Shown: positions 7,951 through 18,500 of the stretch, piece after piece | Layout: each line of letters begins with the position of its first letter | Numbering within the stretch: position 1 is the first letter of the stretch | Source: G965202915 sp965205955 | Lineage (GTDB): Bacteria > Pseudomonadota > Gammaproteobacteria > Eutrophobiales > Eutrophobiaceae | Assembly: GCA_965205955.1 (NCBI GenBank) | Contig: OZ242192.1 | Span: 1,426,001 to 1,490,000, forward strand | Length of the DNA stretch: 64,000 nt | Direction: 5' to 3' | Notes under the pieces: generated by a model | What the model was told of the DNA's origin: nothing | What the model saw: the letters and a program-made list of their open reading frames with translations, nothing else | Database searches by the model: none | Program-made: the position numbers and the translations under genes

Positions 7951-8909
7951 CTCTCCCTCTGGGTGTTACATCCCGTGTGATCGCTCAAGACCTCGCTGGG
8001 AGATTTATAGCCCAGGCAGGTTAAGCGGGTTCGGTTGTAGTTGTTCACAAATGTGTGGATGAACTGGTTTCTTTGCTCGTGGTTGTGGAATCGGTTCTTG
8101 CTCCAGTTGCTTTTGAGTTGTGGCTGGCTGCGCAATGCCTCACTCAAACGGCGATTGAATCGCTCCACCATGCCGTTGGTCTGCGGTCGAAACGGGCGAA
8201 TGAGACGATGCTCAATATGATGCTCACGGCACACCCGGTCAAACGGATGCGTACCACTTGGTTTGCCGTCTGGCTTGCCTTTCTTGTCCACTGCAAAGCG
8301 GTCTGTGAAGCCTCCATCGTTGTCGGTAAGCAGGGTATGCACCGGGTGGGGAAACGCATCCAGGAACTCACGCAGACACTGCGAGGTCGTGGCGGCATCG
8401 CGGCGCGCAATGATTTTCACCCAGACAAAGCGCGTAGCCCGGTCAATCGCCACCAGCACATAGCTGCGTTGCTTCTTGAGCTTGCTCAACACCTTGAAGT
8501 CCATATGGATAAACCCGCACGTGGCCTGCTCGAAACAGCCGAAGTCACGCGACTGCTTGACTTGCGGCAGCCGGTTTACGCCTAAGCGCTTGAAGCAGCG
8601 ATGGATCGCACTGCGACTGAAGGTCTGGGGAAAACAGCGGTTCATCACCTCAACCACATCATCCAGCGACAAGCGCAAGCGTAGCCGCAACTCGGTGATA
8701 ATCTCCTCGTGCTGCGGCGACGTGCTCGGATTGAGGTTATGACGCGTGTGGGAGCCGTCATAGATGCGCCCGGCCCGCAGCCACTTGTAAATCGTAGGCA
8801 GAGAGACTCCGAGCTCACGCGACAAGGTCGGTGCGCTCTTGTTTGAGGTCTGAATATACTTTCGTGTGGCCGGCGTTGTGGTGGCCAGCTTATGTAATTT
8901 AATCTCCAC
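7938..8909 (-). CDS. IS481-family transposase
   Basis: This DDE transposase of 323 residues catalyses cut/paste or copy of its IS. An N-terminal helix-turn-helix region (about 25-50, LSRELGVSLPTIYKWL) is followed by an rve integrase core with the triad Asp137 (HMDFKV), Asp196 (LLTDNDGG) and Glu249 (NGMVERFNR). The start is a GTG (8907-8909) with a perfect AGGAGG 7 bp upstream. The reading frame does not stop inside the element: the final seven residues (QRERGVG) and the TAA come from the target palindrome and the DNA beyond it. The frame is otherwise intact, so the enzyme may be active. Confidence 0.93.
   Translation of the reverse strand: MEIKLHKLATTTPATRKYIQTSNKSAPTLSRELGVSLPTIYKWLRAGRIYDGSHTRHNLNPSTSPQHEEIITELRLRLRLSLDDVVEVMNRCFPQTFSRSAIHRCFKRLGVNRLPQVKQSRDFGCFEQATCGFIHMDFKVLSKLKKQRSYVLVAIDRATRFVWVKIIARRDAATTSQCLREFLDAFPHPVHTLLTDNDGGFTDRFAVDKKGKPDGKPSGTHPFDRVCREHHIEHRLIRPFRPQTNGMVERFNRRLSEALRSQPQLKSNWSKNRFHNHEQRNQFIHTFVNNYNRTRLTCLGYKSPSEVLSDHTGCNTQRERGVG
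7958..7963. repeat. Left target-site duplication of the IS481-family element
   Basis: TCTGGG borders the left inverted repeat and recurs directly after the right one (8986-8991), as expected for a 6-bp target duplication. Confidence 0.8.
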
Positions 8910-8985
8910 TTTTTAACCTCCTCTGAACGTATTGAATACCGGATTGGATTGAAAGAGAGTATATCCTATCATACGGCACAAAACA
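7964..8985 (-). mobile_element. IS481-family insertion sequence, 1,022 bp
   Basis: The ends were set from inverted repeats: TGTTACATCC at 7964 and, reading inward from 8985 on the other strand, TGTTTTGTGC. The outer 20 bp match at 14 positions (7964-7983 against 8966-8985). A 6-bp duplication TCTGGG flanks both sides. Removing the element and one duplication restores a palindrome with a 10-bp stem (CCCCTCTCCC, loop TCT, GGGAGAGGGG). The corresponding uninterrupted palindrome is seen upstream of giant gene 2 at 42754-42774. The single gene is the transposase on the minus strand. Confidence 0.88.
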
Positions 8986-8991
8986 TCTGGG
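8986..8991. repeat. Right target-site duplication of the IS481-family element
   Basis: TCTGGG directly follows the right inverted repeat and matches 7958-7963. Confidence 0.8.
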
Positions 8992-9297
8992 AGAGGGGCC
9001 GGGGGTGAGGGAGTTAAACCAGGCCCGCACTAGACCCCGGCCACGGCATCCGTCGAAACTGGCTTGAACACATCGGCGTTTTACGGGTGGGAATTATGGC
9101 GGGGCAAGGTACTGCAAAAAATAGATTTAATATGATAATATTTGCATAAATATAATAGAATATCTATAATAATTGAATTAATATATTTTCCCGTATGGCT
9201 TGATCAGGCACATAATGCTTTGATAAAGTATTAGAGCATTCGTATATTTTAGGTGTGCATACCGTATATTTATGTGTTATGTATTGATAAAATGTTA

Positions 9298-9326
9298 TTG
9301 ACGTATGCCTGTTTCTGATCTAGAAT
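9298..9326 (+). promoter_or_regulatory. Sigma70 promoter of giant gene 1
   Basis: TTGACG (9298-9303), a 17-bp spacer and TAGAAT (9321-9326). The duplicate upstream of giant gene 2 has the full consensus TTGACA-17-TATAAT at the equivalent place, which supports this as the real promoter. Transcription would start near 9333, giving a 5' leader of about 183 nt. Confidence 0.7.
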
Positions 9327-9368
9327 ACGATCAGGCGGAAGGAGTAACTGCTTTGTGAGAGGCATAGA

Positions 9369-9488
9369 ATGAAGAGTGTCTACTATATATGCAGGTATCC
9401 CTTCGGCAGGATACCAGAGGATCACGGTCGAGCACACTGCCCCAAAATCGGTTTTATTGCCGGGTTATTCCGTGCGCGGTCTTCATAA
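9369..9488 (+). CDS. Possible 39-codon leader ORF upstream of giant gene 1
   Basis: An ATG at 9369 with AGAGG 7 nt upstream opens a frame of 39 codons ending TAA at 9486-9488, 27 nt before and in frame with the giant-gene ATG. The duplicate copy (43162) reads as a longer peptide that overlaps the giant-gene start. The giant-gene start itself has no Shine-Dalgarno match. Against a real peptide: between the two copies most base differences change the amino acid, so there is no sign of selection on the protein. It may act only through its translation, or not at all. Confidence 0.25.
   Translation: MKSVYYICRYPFGRIPEDHGRAHCPKIGFIAGLFRARSS
9394..9415 (+). other. Hairpin in the leader of giant gene 1
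   Basis: GGTATCC, an 8-nt loop CTTCGGCA, and GGATACC form a perfect 7-bp stem. In the duplicate (43187-43208) one stem pair becomes a C-A mismatch. No downstream U-run is present, so it is not a classic terminator. Confidence 0.5.
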
Positions 9489-9515
9489 CTTCTCTTCCGG
9501 CGTAGTCCGATTCCT

Positions 9516-12500
9516 ATGAGCTATCGCACTCTCCACCCCCTGTTTTCCTCCTTCCTCGGCACGGTATTTATCCTGCATGGGGTACTGGCCCCGGTTCGCG
9601 CCGAGTCCCCGGCGCTACAGGAGCAGGCTCGCCTGTCCGGTAAAGACAGCGCTCCTGCAGGGGCAAGGGGCGGGGCCTTGCCCGAGCTTGCCGGTCTGGA
9701 GCAGCCGGCGTTGGACTCGCATCTGGAGCGGTATGTAGCGGAGCCATTGCGTCAAACCAGCGAGCATCTGAAGGGATTATTTTCCAATCAGCAGCAGGTG
9801 ACCGGGGTTCTGAATCAGATCCAGCAGGGCGGGGTAGACCTGGAGCAGAGGCTGGCCAGAGCCGGGGAGGAGAAGCTGCAATCAATGGTGGATGGAGGGC
9901 TGCAAGATATAGAGCAGCGCCTGCAGGGGAGTATACTGCAGCAGTTGAATCTCAGCTATCGTGTGCCCTTTGCCGGGCGGGAGGAACTGTTTCATGTCAA
10001 TGCCACGCTGCCGCTGTGGGAAACCTCGAACCATTTGCTCTTCAATCAAGGCGGGTTACTGCTGCGCGACGGCAAGGATGGCGCCAATCTAGGGCTGGGC
10101 TACCGATTTTTGGCGGGCGAAGGACTGCTACTGGGGATGAATACCTTCTACGACTGGCTGTCGGACCCGAATGTAGAGCGCTGGTCGGTAGGCGCCGAGG
10201 CCCGCAGCGCATGGCTGGACCTGCACGGCAACTGGTATCAGGGCCGGGGGAATGACCGGGACGGAGACACGCTGTATTACAGCCCGGATGGTTGGGACAT
10301 AGAACTGGCGGCGCACCTTCCGACCGTTCCGTGGGTGGAACTGGGGGCCAGCTATTACCTCTGGGAGGGCGAGGGCGGCCAGGATGACCTGGAAGGCCAA
10401 CGCTACCAGCTATCGCTGAAACCTTTCACATTGTGGAACATAGGTCTTGAATACGATGACCCGGACGGGGACGGCGGTTCCTGGGGCATAAAGACCGATC
10501 TCAACTATCAATTTGGCGTTCCGCTCTCGAATCAACTGGCGTTTCGCGGTACGCAAGGGACACCCGACCTGTGGAGCCGCCGCTATGAAAAAATAGAGCG
10601 CGAGTACGCCATACGTGTGCGTGAGCAGCGGACTGCCCCGGCGGTAACGCCTGCTCCGGCGGTAACGACTGATCGTATCTCCGTTGAGTTTGTTGATCTG
10701 TTTCCAGGGCCGTTGAATGTGCCGGTGCGCTTGCCGGCAGGCCGCTTTTACGAGGCGTTGCTGACCGTCGCCGACTTCGAGGAGACCAATGACCTGCCCG
10801 GAGAGATCACATTCACTGATGTCACCCGCGACAGCGAGACAGAGGCGACCCTGACCCTGAGGTACATCCAGACGACACCGCCCACCACTCCGTCCGGCAC
10901 CATACGCATCACGGTACTGGATACCGGACTCACCGGCAATAGCGGCGACCTGTCCAATCAACTTATTGTAGACGTTAGTGGTGGTGGTGCCGCTGCCCCC
11001 ACGACACCCCGGCCGCTGATTGCCCGGCCTTTGCCTTTCAGTATGACCGGCTGCTCGGCGGATGCCTGCGTAGTCCCTGCTACCGGCGCGCCAGTGCCCT
11101 TGCCCATCTTGCAGTTGCCGATTACCCCGGTAGAGGCGTCCACCTGTGCGACTTGCCAGATTTCTCTGGCCTTTGACCTCGAATTTGGCGGCACTGCCGT
11201 GTATGGCGACGACTACATGGTGACCGGGCTGACGCTGACGCCGACCCGGGACACTGCCGACCGTCCGGTCCCCATCCCGCCACCCGCTGCGCCCACACCG
11301 CCAGCCACCGCCAGCGACACGCTCAGAGTGACCCTGACTTCACTCAGCACCCACTACCTGAATGTAACGCTGACTCTGACGCCGGATGCCGACACAGAGC
11401 GGGAGGAGATCCAGTTGGTGTATGTGAATGAAGACGGCAGCCGGGGCGCCCCGCAAACCATGCTGGCCCTTGAGCCGGCGGGCGCGCTCCTGCCCTCTGC
11501 CAGTGTCGCTACCACCCCGCTGACCGAGAGGAGCCTGGTTGCCGGCACGGCCACGGCGACAGTGACGCTGAGCGACTCCGAATACGTAGAGCCCAGCGCG
11601 CTGGATACCGCCGACTTCACATTGACCGCTGACGTGCCCGGCACGGTGACGGTAGCCGGGGTCACCCGCACCAGCGCCACGGAAACCATACTGACCCTGC
11701 GGCATGAAGGCGCAGACATTAGCGTCGACGGAACCTTGGACGTGATCGTAGAGGCCTCGGCCCACAGCGGCGCTGTCGCCCTGCATGCCGGCAACGTACC
11801 GATTACCGCGATGAGCGGCGATGCGACCCTGAGTGGGCTGACGGTCAGTCCTGGCGCCCTGGCGCCGCCCTTTGTCGCGGCCACCACCGACTATACCCTC
11901 AATGTAGCCAGCACCGTAACCAGTGTCACGCTGACGCCGACCGTTGCCGATGCGGGCGCGACCTTATCCATCTCCGGTTCGACCACGACGATCAGCGGCC
12001 TGACACCGGGCGGCACGAGAGTAGTTCCCATCGTAGTCACCGCCGCAGACGGACGGACGATGACCTACCGGGTACGTATCACCAACGCTCCTGACTTGAT
12101 GCCGACCTTTGGCAGCCAAACGGTGGCGCCCCAACGCTATACGATGGGCGCCGACGTGGGGACGGTACAGTTGCCCGAGGCCACCGGCGGCGATGGCGCC
12201 CTGTCCTACACGCTGACCCCGGCCCTGCCCAACGGCCTGAGCTTTGACGCCAACACACGCCAGATCACCGGCGTCCCGACTGCAACGGTGGCGGAGACCC
12301 CCTACACGCTGACGGCGACCGATTCCGATGCTACAAGCCCAGACCAGGCCACCCTGAGCTTCCCCATCACGGTGGTGGCGGCAGGCCCGGTGGCGGTAGA
12401 TTTGAATGCCAACATTGCCGGCGACGATGTAGTGAACATTGCCGAGCAGATAGCCGGCTTTGTCATTAGCGGGACAGTGGCTAACGGGGCCACGGTGGAA

Positions 12501-15500
12501 GTGACCCTTGACAGTGGCACACCCCGTGATGCCACCGAGAGCGGCGCCACCTGGACGGTTACCATTCCGGCCAATGACACTGAGATCACCGGCGCCAGCG
12601 TAGTGGTAGAGGCCACGGCCACGCTGGCAGGCGGTACCGGCACGGCGAGGCGGACGATAGCCGTAGACCTGGCGGCCCCGACGGCGACCTACGCGCCACC
12701 GGCATCACTGACCGTCGGCACGGCCATCACCGCCATCACGCCAACCAGCCCGTCTGCAGACATCAACGCCTATGCAGTGCAAAGCGGCGCTCTGCCGCCG
12801 GGCCTGACGCTGGCCGGTGACACCGGCATCATCGACGGCGCCCCGACCACGGCAAACGTTGCCACCGCAGAGGTGACCATCCGCCTGACCGACACTGCCG
12901 GCAACCCCGGGGACGTGCTGATTGACTTCCCGGCGGTGGAGCGGGGCAGCCAGACGCTGACCGGCTTTGCCTACGACTCCTCTACGGCAACGGCCCTCCA
13001 GCCCAGCCCCCCGACGCTGATTGCTCCCACGGGCGCGGTTTCTGGCAGCGCCTTGAGCTATGCGAGCAGCGATACCAACATCTGCACGGTGAATGCGGGC
13101 ACCGGCGTCCTGACGCTGTTGACCGCAGGGGACTGCGTCATTACCGTAACCGCCTCAGCGACGTCCAACTACAACGAGGCCACCGACACCTTTACTATCA
13201 CGGTCGCACCGCCAACCACCCCGCCCACCGCCACCCTGGCCGGCTCGCTGACCGAAGCCACCCTGTTCGCCGCCACGACGCCGACCGTCACCGTCACGCT
13301 GGTCAACACCGCATACGAGGTTGAGGGCACCCTGATGCCAAGCCACTTCAGCGTGACGGATACCGTCGACGGGACTGTGAGCGTGAGCGATTTCACCCGC
13401 GACAGCGACACCGTCGCCACGCTGACGCTGGCGTACAGCGGCGAGGACATCACCACCGCCGGTACCCTGTCCGTCATCCTCGCCGCCGCCGGCCACACCG
13501 GCACCGACGACCTGATGACCAGCACCATCGCTATTACCGCCAGCACCGGCGTCAATATCTGCGGGCGGACGGCACAGGTGCGGGATGGGATTGTCTTCCA
13601 GTCCTCGGCCACCGAATGCACGAGCATCACCGACCTGGCAAGCATTACAAGGCTTAATTTGGACAGGCAAAGCATCGCTTCGCTGCAACCCGGCGATTTT
13701 GCCGGCTTGACGGCGCTGGAGAATTTGTTTTTGAGCGTCAACGACCTGGAGTCCCTGCCCCCCACCATTTTTGCCGGCTTGACGTCGCTGAAGAATTTGT
13801 GGTTGTACAACAACGCCCTGGAGTCCCTGCCCCCCACCATCTTTGACGGTCTGGAGAGGCTTAATTTTTTGCAGTTGCGTAGCAACCCGTTCACGGCGGA
13901 CACCGGACTGCCCGCCGGCATCTTTGACGACGTGCTGGATACCCTGAACTCCATCAGGGTTGACCAAACCGTCCGCGACGCCCATTTTGTCTGCTCCCGT
14001 GACGACGCTACGGCGATTGTCCTGGCGACCACCGGCGTGACCGACTGCCTGCGCATCAGCTCCGCACAACTCAACGCCTACCTCGCGGTGAGGGGCGCCA
14101 CCCTGGCCGGCACGCTGACCGAAGCCAGCCTGTTCGCCGCCACGGCGCCGACCGTTACCGTCACGCTGTCCACCACCGAATACGTGGCCCCGGGCACCCT
14201 GATGCCAAGCCACTTCACCGTGACGGATACCGTCGACGGGACTGTGAGCGTGAGCGATTTCACCCGCGACAGCGCCACCGTCGCCACGCTGACGCTGGCG
14301 TACAGCGGCGAGGACATCACCACCACCGGTACCCTGTCCGTCACCCTCGCCGCCGCCGGCCACACCGGCGCCGACGACCTGATGACCAGCGCCATCGATA
14401 TTACCGCCAGCGCCGGCGTCAATGTCTGCGGGCGGACGGCACAGGTGCGGGATGGGATTGTCAGCGAGTCCTCTGCCACCGAATGTACGAGTGTGACCGA
14501 CCTGGCAAGCATTACAAGGCTTGATTTGTTCACGCAAAGGATCGCTTCGCTGCAACCCGGCGATTTTGCCGGCTTGACGGCGCTGCAGGGTTTGAGTTTG
14601 AACGACAACGACCTGGAGTCCCTGCCCGCCACCATTTTTGCCGGCTTGATGTCGCTGGAGCAGTTGGGTTTGAGCTTCAACGACCTGGAGGCACTGCCCC
14701 CCACCATTTTTGCCGGCTTGACGTCGCTGCAGAGTTTGGATTTGGGCAACAACGAACTGGAGGCACTGCCCGCCACCATCTTTGACGGTCTGGATGGGCT
14801 TCAACGTTTGCAAATGTTCGGCAACCCGTTCACGGCGGACACCGGACTGCCCGCCGGCATCTTTGACGACGTGCTGGATACCCTGAGCGCCATTACAATA
14901 TTCCGATTCACCGGCGGCTTTGAGATTGACCAAACCGTCCGCGACGCCCATTTTGTCTGCTCCCGTGCCGACGCTGCGGCGATTGTCATGGCCACCGCCG
15001 ACGTCACCGACTGCCTGCGCATCAGCACCGCACAACTCAACACCGCCCTCCCGCTGGTGACGGACGCCACCTTGAGCGGCCTGACCCTGTCCGACGGCAC
15101 CGACACCTTCCCCCTCACCCCGGTGTTCGCCTCCAGCGCCACGACCTATACCGTCACCGTCGCCAACAGCGTCACCAGTGTGACGGTCACGCCGACCGCC
15201 ACCAATGCCGTCGCCACGATTACCGTCAACGGCGTCACCGTCACCAGCGGCAGCGCCAGCAGCCCCATTGACCTGACGGCAGGCACACCGATGGTCATTC
15301 CCGTTATTGTCACCGCCGCCGACGGCGACACCACGATGACCTACATGGTGACCGCCACCCGCGCGGCGGTGCCCACCGCCACCCTGGCCGGCACGCTGAC
15401 CGAAGCCAACCTGTTCGCCGCCACGGCGCCGACCGTCACCGTCACGCTGGCCAACACCGAATACGAGGCGGCCCCGGGCACCCTGATGCAAAGCCACTTC

Positions 15501-18500
15501 AGCGTGACGGATACCGTCGCCGGGACTGTGCGCGTGAGCGATTTCACCCGTGACAGCGACACCGAGGCCACGCTGACGCTGGCGTACAGCGGCGAGGACA
15601 TCACCACCACCGGTACCCTGTCCGTCACCGTCGCCGCCGCCGGCCACACGGGCACCGACGACCTGATGACCAGCGCCATCGCTATTACCGCCAGCGCCGG
15701 CGCCAATGTCTGCGGGCGGACGGCACAGGTGCGGGATGAGATTGTCAGCATATCCTCTGCCACCGAATGCACGAGCATCACCAATCTGGCAACTATTCTA
15801 AGTCTTGATTTGGACGGGCAACGCATCGCTTCGCTGCAAAACGGCGATTTTGCCGGCTTGACGGCGCTGCAGTTTTTGAGTTTGAACGACAACGACCTGG
15901 AGGCACTGCCCCCCACCATTTTTGCCGGCTTGACGGCGCTGCAGTTTTTGCGTTTGGACGACAACGACCTGGAGGCACTGCCCCCCACCATTTTTGCCGG
16001 CTTGACGAAGCTGCTGTTTTTGGATTTGAACGACAACGCCCTGGAGGCCCTGCCCGCCAACATTTTTGCCGGCTTGACGGCGCTGCAGTTTTTGGATTTG
16101 TCCGGCAACCCGTTCACGGCGGACACCGGACTGCCCGCCGGCATCTTTGACGACGTGCTGGATACCCTGGCCCTCTTTGAGATTGACCAAACCGTCCGCG
16201 ACGCCCATTTTGTCTGCTCCCGTGCCGACGCTGCGGCGATTGTCATGGCCACCACCGGCGTCACCGACTGCCTGCGCATCAGCACCGCACAACTCAACAC
16301 CGCCCTCCCGCTGGTGACGGACGCCACCTTGAGCGGCCTGACCCTGTCCGACGGCACCGACACCTTCCCCCTCACCCCGGTGTTCGCCTCCGGCGCCACG
16401 ACCTATACCGTCACCGTCGCCAACAGCGTCACCAGTGTGACGGTCACGCCGACCGCCACCAATGCCGTCGCCACGATTACCGTCAACGGCGACACCGTCA
16501 CCGGCGGCAGCGCCAGCAACGCCATTAACCTGATGCCGGGCGTGGCGGTGCCGATTACCATTGTCGTCACCGCCGCCGACGGCGCCACCGCGGAAACCTA
16601 CATGGTGACCGTCACCCGCGCGGCGCCACCGATGGCTGTCACCGTCACCCTGGATGCCGACATTGCCGGGGACGATATCGTGAACATCGCCGAGCAGATA
16701 GCCGGCTTTGTCATTAGCGGGACGGTGGCGGATGGGGGCACGGTGGAAGTGACCCTTGACGGTGGCACACCCCGTGATGCCACCGAGAGCGGCGCCACCT
16801 GGACGGTTACCATTCCGGCCAATGACACTGAGATCACCGGCGCCAGCGTAGTGGTAGAGGCCACGGCCACGCTGGCAGGCGGTACGGGCACGGCGAGCCG
16901 GACGATAGCCGTAGACCTGGCGGCCCCGACGGCAACCTACGCGCCCCCGGCATCACTGACCGTCGGCACGGCCATCACCGACATCACGCCAACCAGCCCG
17001 TCTGCGGACATCAACGCCTATGCCGTGCAAAGCGGCGCTCTGCCGCCGGGCCTGACGCTGGCCGGTGACACCGGCATCATCGACGGCGCCCCGACCACGG
17101 CGACCGTTGCCACCGCAGAGGTGACCATCGGCCTGACCGACACTGCCGGCAACCCCGGGGACGTGCTGATTGACTTCCCGGCGGTAGCCATGGGCAGCCA
17201 GACGCTGGTCGGCTTTACCTACAGTTCCCCCACGGCAACGGTGGGCCAGCCGGTCCCGACGGTGACTGCGCCCAGCGGTGTACAGATCGGCAGCACCCTG
17301 AGCTACAGCACCACCTCAGCCGGCATATGCACGGTTAATTCAAGCACCGGCGCCCTGACGCTGGTTGGCGCAGGAGAGTGCGTCATTACGGTAACGGCCT
17401 CGGCGACGACCAACTATAACGAGGCGACCGCCGACTTCACCATCACGGTGTCTGCGGCAACGTTGCCGACCATATCAATCGCCGCCGGGCTTTCCCCGGT
17501 GACCGAGGGGACGGCGGCCACTTTCACGCTGACGGCCGACCCTGCTCCGGCGGGGAACCTGACTGTCACGGTTACCGTCACCGACTCGGGCAACTTCATT
17601 GCCGGCGCCGCGCCGACGACGGTAACGATTGCCGCCAGTGCCACGGAAGCCACACTGACGGTGGCGACCACCGGCGACGAGGTTGACGAGGCGAACGGCA
17701 TGATAACGGCGACGGTGACATCTGGCGCCGGCTACACGGTGGACGGGACTAACAACACAGCCATTGTCATGGTGGAGGATGACGACGACGCCGGTGTCAC
17801 CGTCAACCCGGCGACACTCAGTGTCCCCGAAAATGGCAGCAGCACGGCCGACTACACCCTGGTACTCGACACTGCGCCGACGGCCGATGTCACCATTGCC
17901 GTTGCGAGCGACACTGTCACGGCGGCAACCGTATCGTCGGCATCGCTGACCTTCACCCCGACCAACTGGAACACGGCACAGACCGTCACCGTAACCGGCG
18001 TGGACGACGACGTTGATAACCCCAGCGACGAACGCACTGCGAGCCTAAGCCATACGGCTGCGAGCGCGGACGGCGACTATAGCGGGGGAGCCATAAGCAT
18101 AGAGTCTGTGACCGTCACCGTAGACGATGACGACGCTGCCGGCGTCACCGTTGACCCGCTGGCGCTTACGGTTGACGAAGCGGGCAGCGACACCACGGCC
18201 GACTACACCGTGGTACTCGACACCGCGCCGACGGCCGATGTCACCATTGCCGTTGCGAGCGACACTGACACGGCGGCAACCGTATCGTCGGCATCGCTGA
18301 CCTTCACCCCGACCAACTGGGATACGGCACAGACCGTCACCGTCACCGGCGTGAACGACGACGACGATAACGTCGGCGACCAACGCACTGCGACCGTCAG
18401 CCATACGGCTGCGAGCGCGGACGGCAACTATGAGGGGGTAGCCATAAGCATAGCGTCTGTGACCGTCACCGTAGAAGATGACGACGACCCGGTCAGCGGG

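Larger units (their letters stand above)
8992..9515 (+). repeat. Upstream region of giant gene 1, duplicated before giant gene 2
   Basis: This ~520-bp region is highly similar to 42769-43307. It contains the right arm of the palindrome, a GC-rich segment (ttaaaccaggcccgcac through ggcgttttacgggtggg), a markedly AT-rich segment (about 9120-9300) that could act as an UP element or bind H-NS-type proteins, the promoter, and a leader of about 180 nt. The similarity continues into the coding regions of both giant genes. Confidence 0.85.

Noticed and set aside
8055..8585. 176-codon plus-strand frame inside the IS
   Set aside because: It is the antisense shadow of the transposase, which has the complete DDE triad.
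9330..9515. Cyclic-di-GMP or other known riboswitch in the giant-gene leader
   Set aside because: The conserved cores of the riboswitch classes I know are not present; only one clear hairpin is seen.
13155..15647. Long minus-strand reading frames opposite the giant genes (for example 13155-15647, 47223-49646 and 52146-53957)
   Set aside because: They mirror the Thr/Val/Ala/Asp-rich codons of the sense strand, consist of low-complexity Gly/Arg/His-rich sequence, repeat wherever the sense modules repeat, and match no family.
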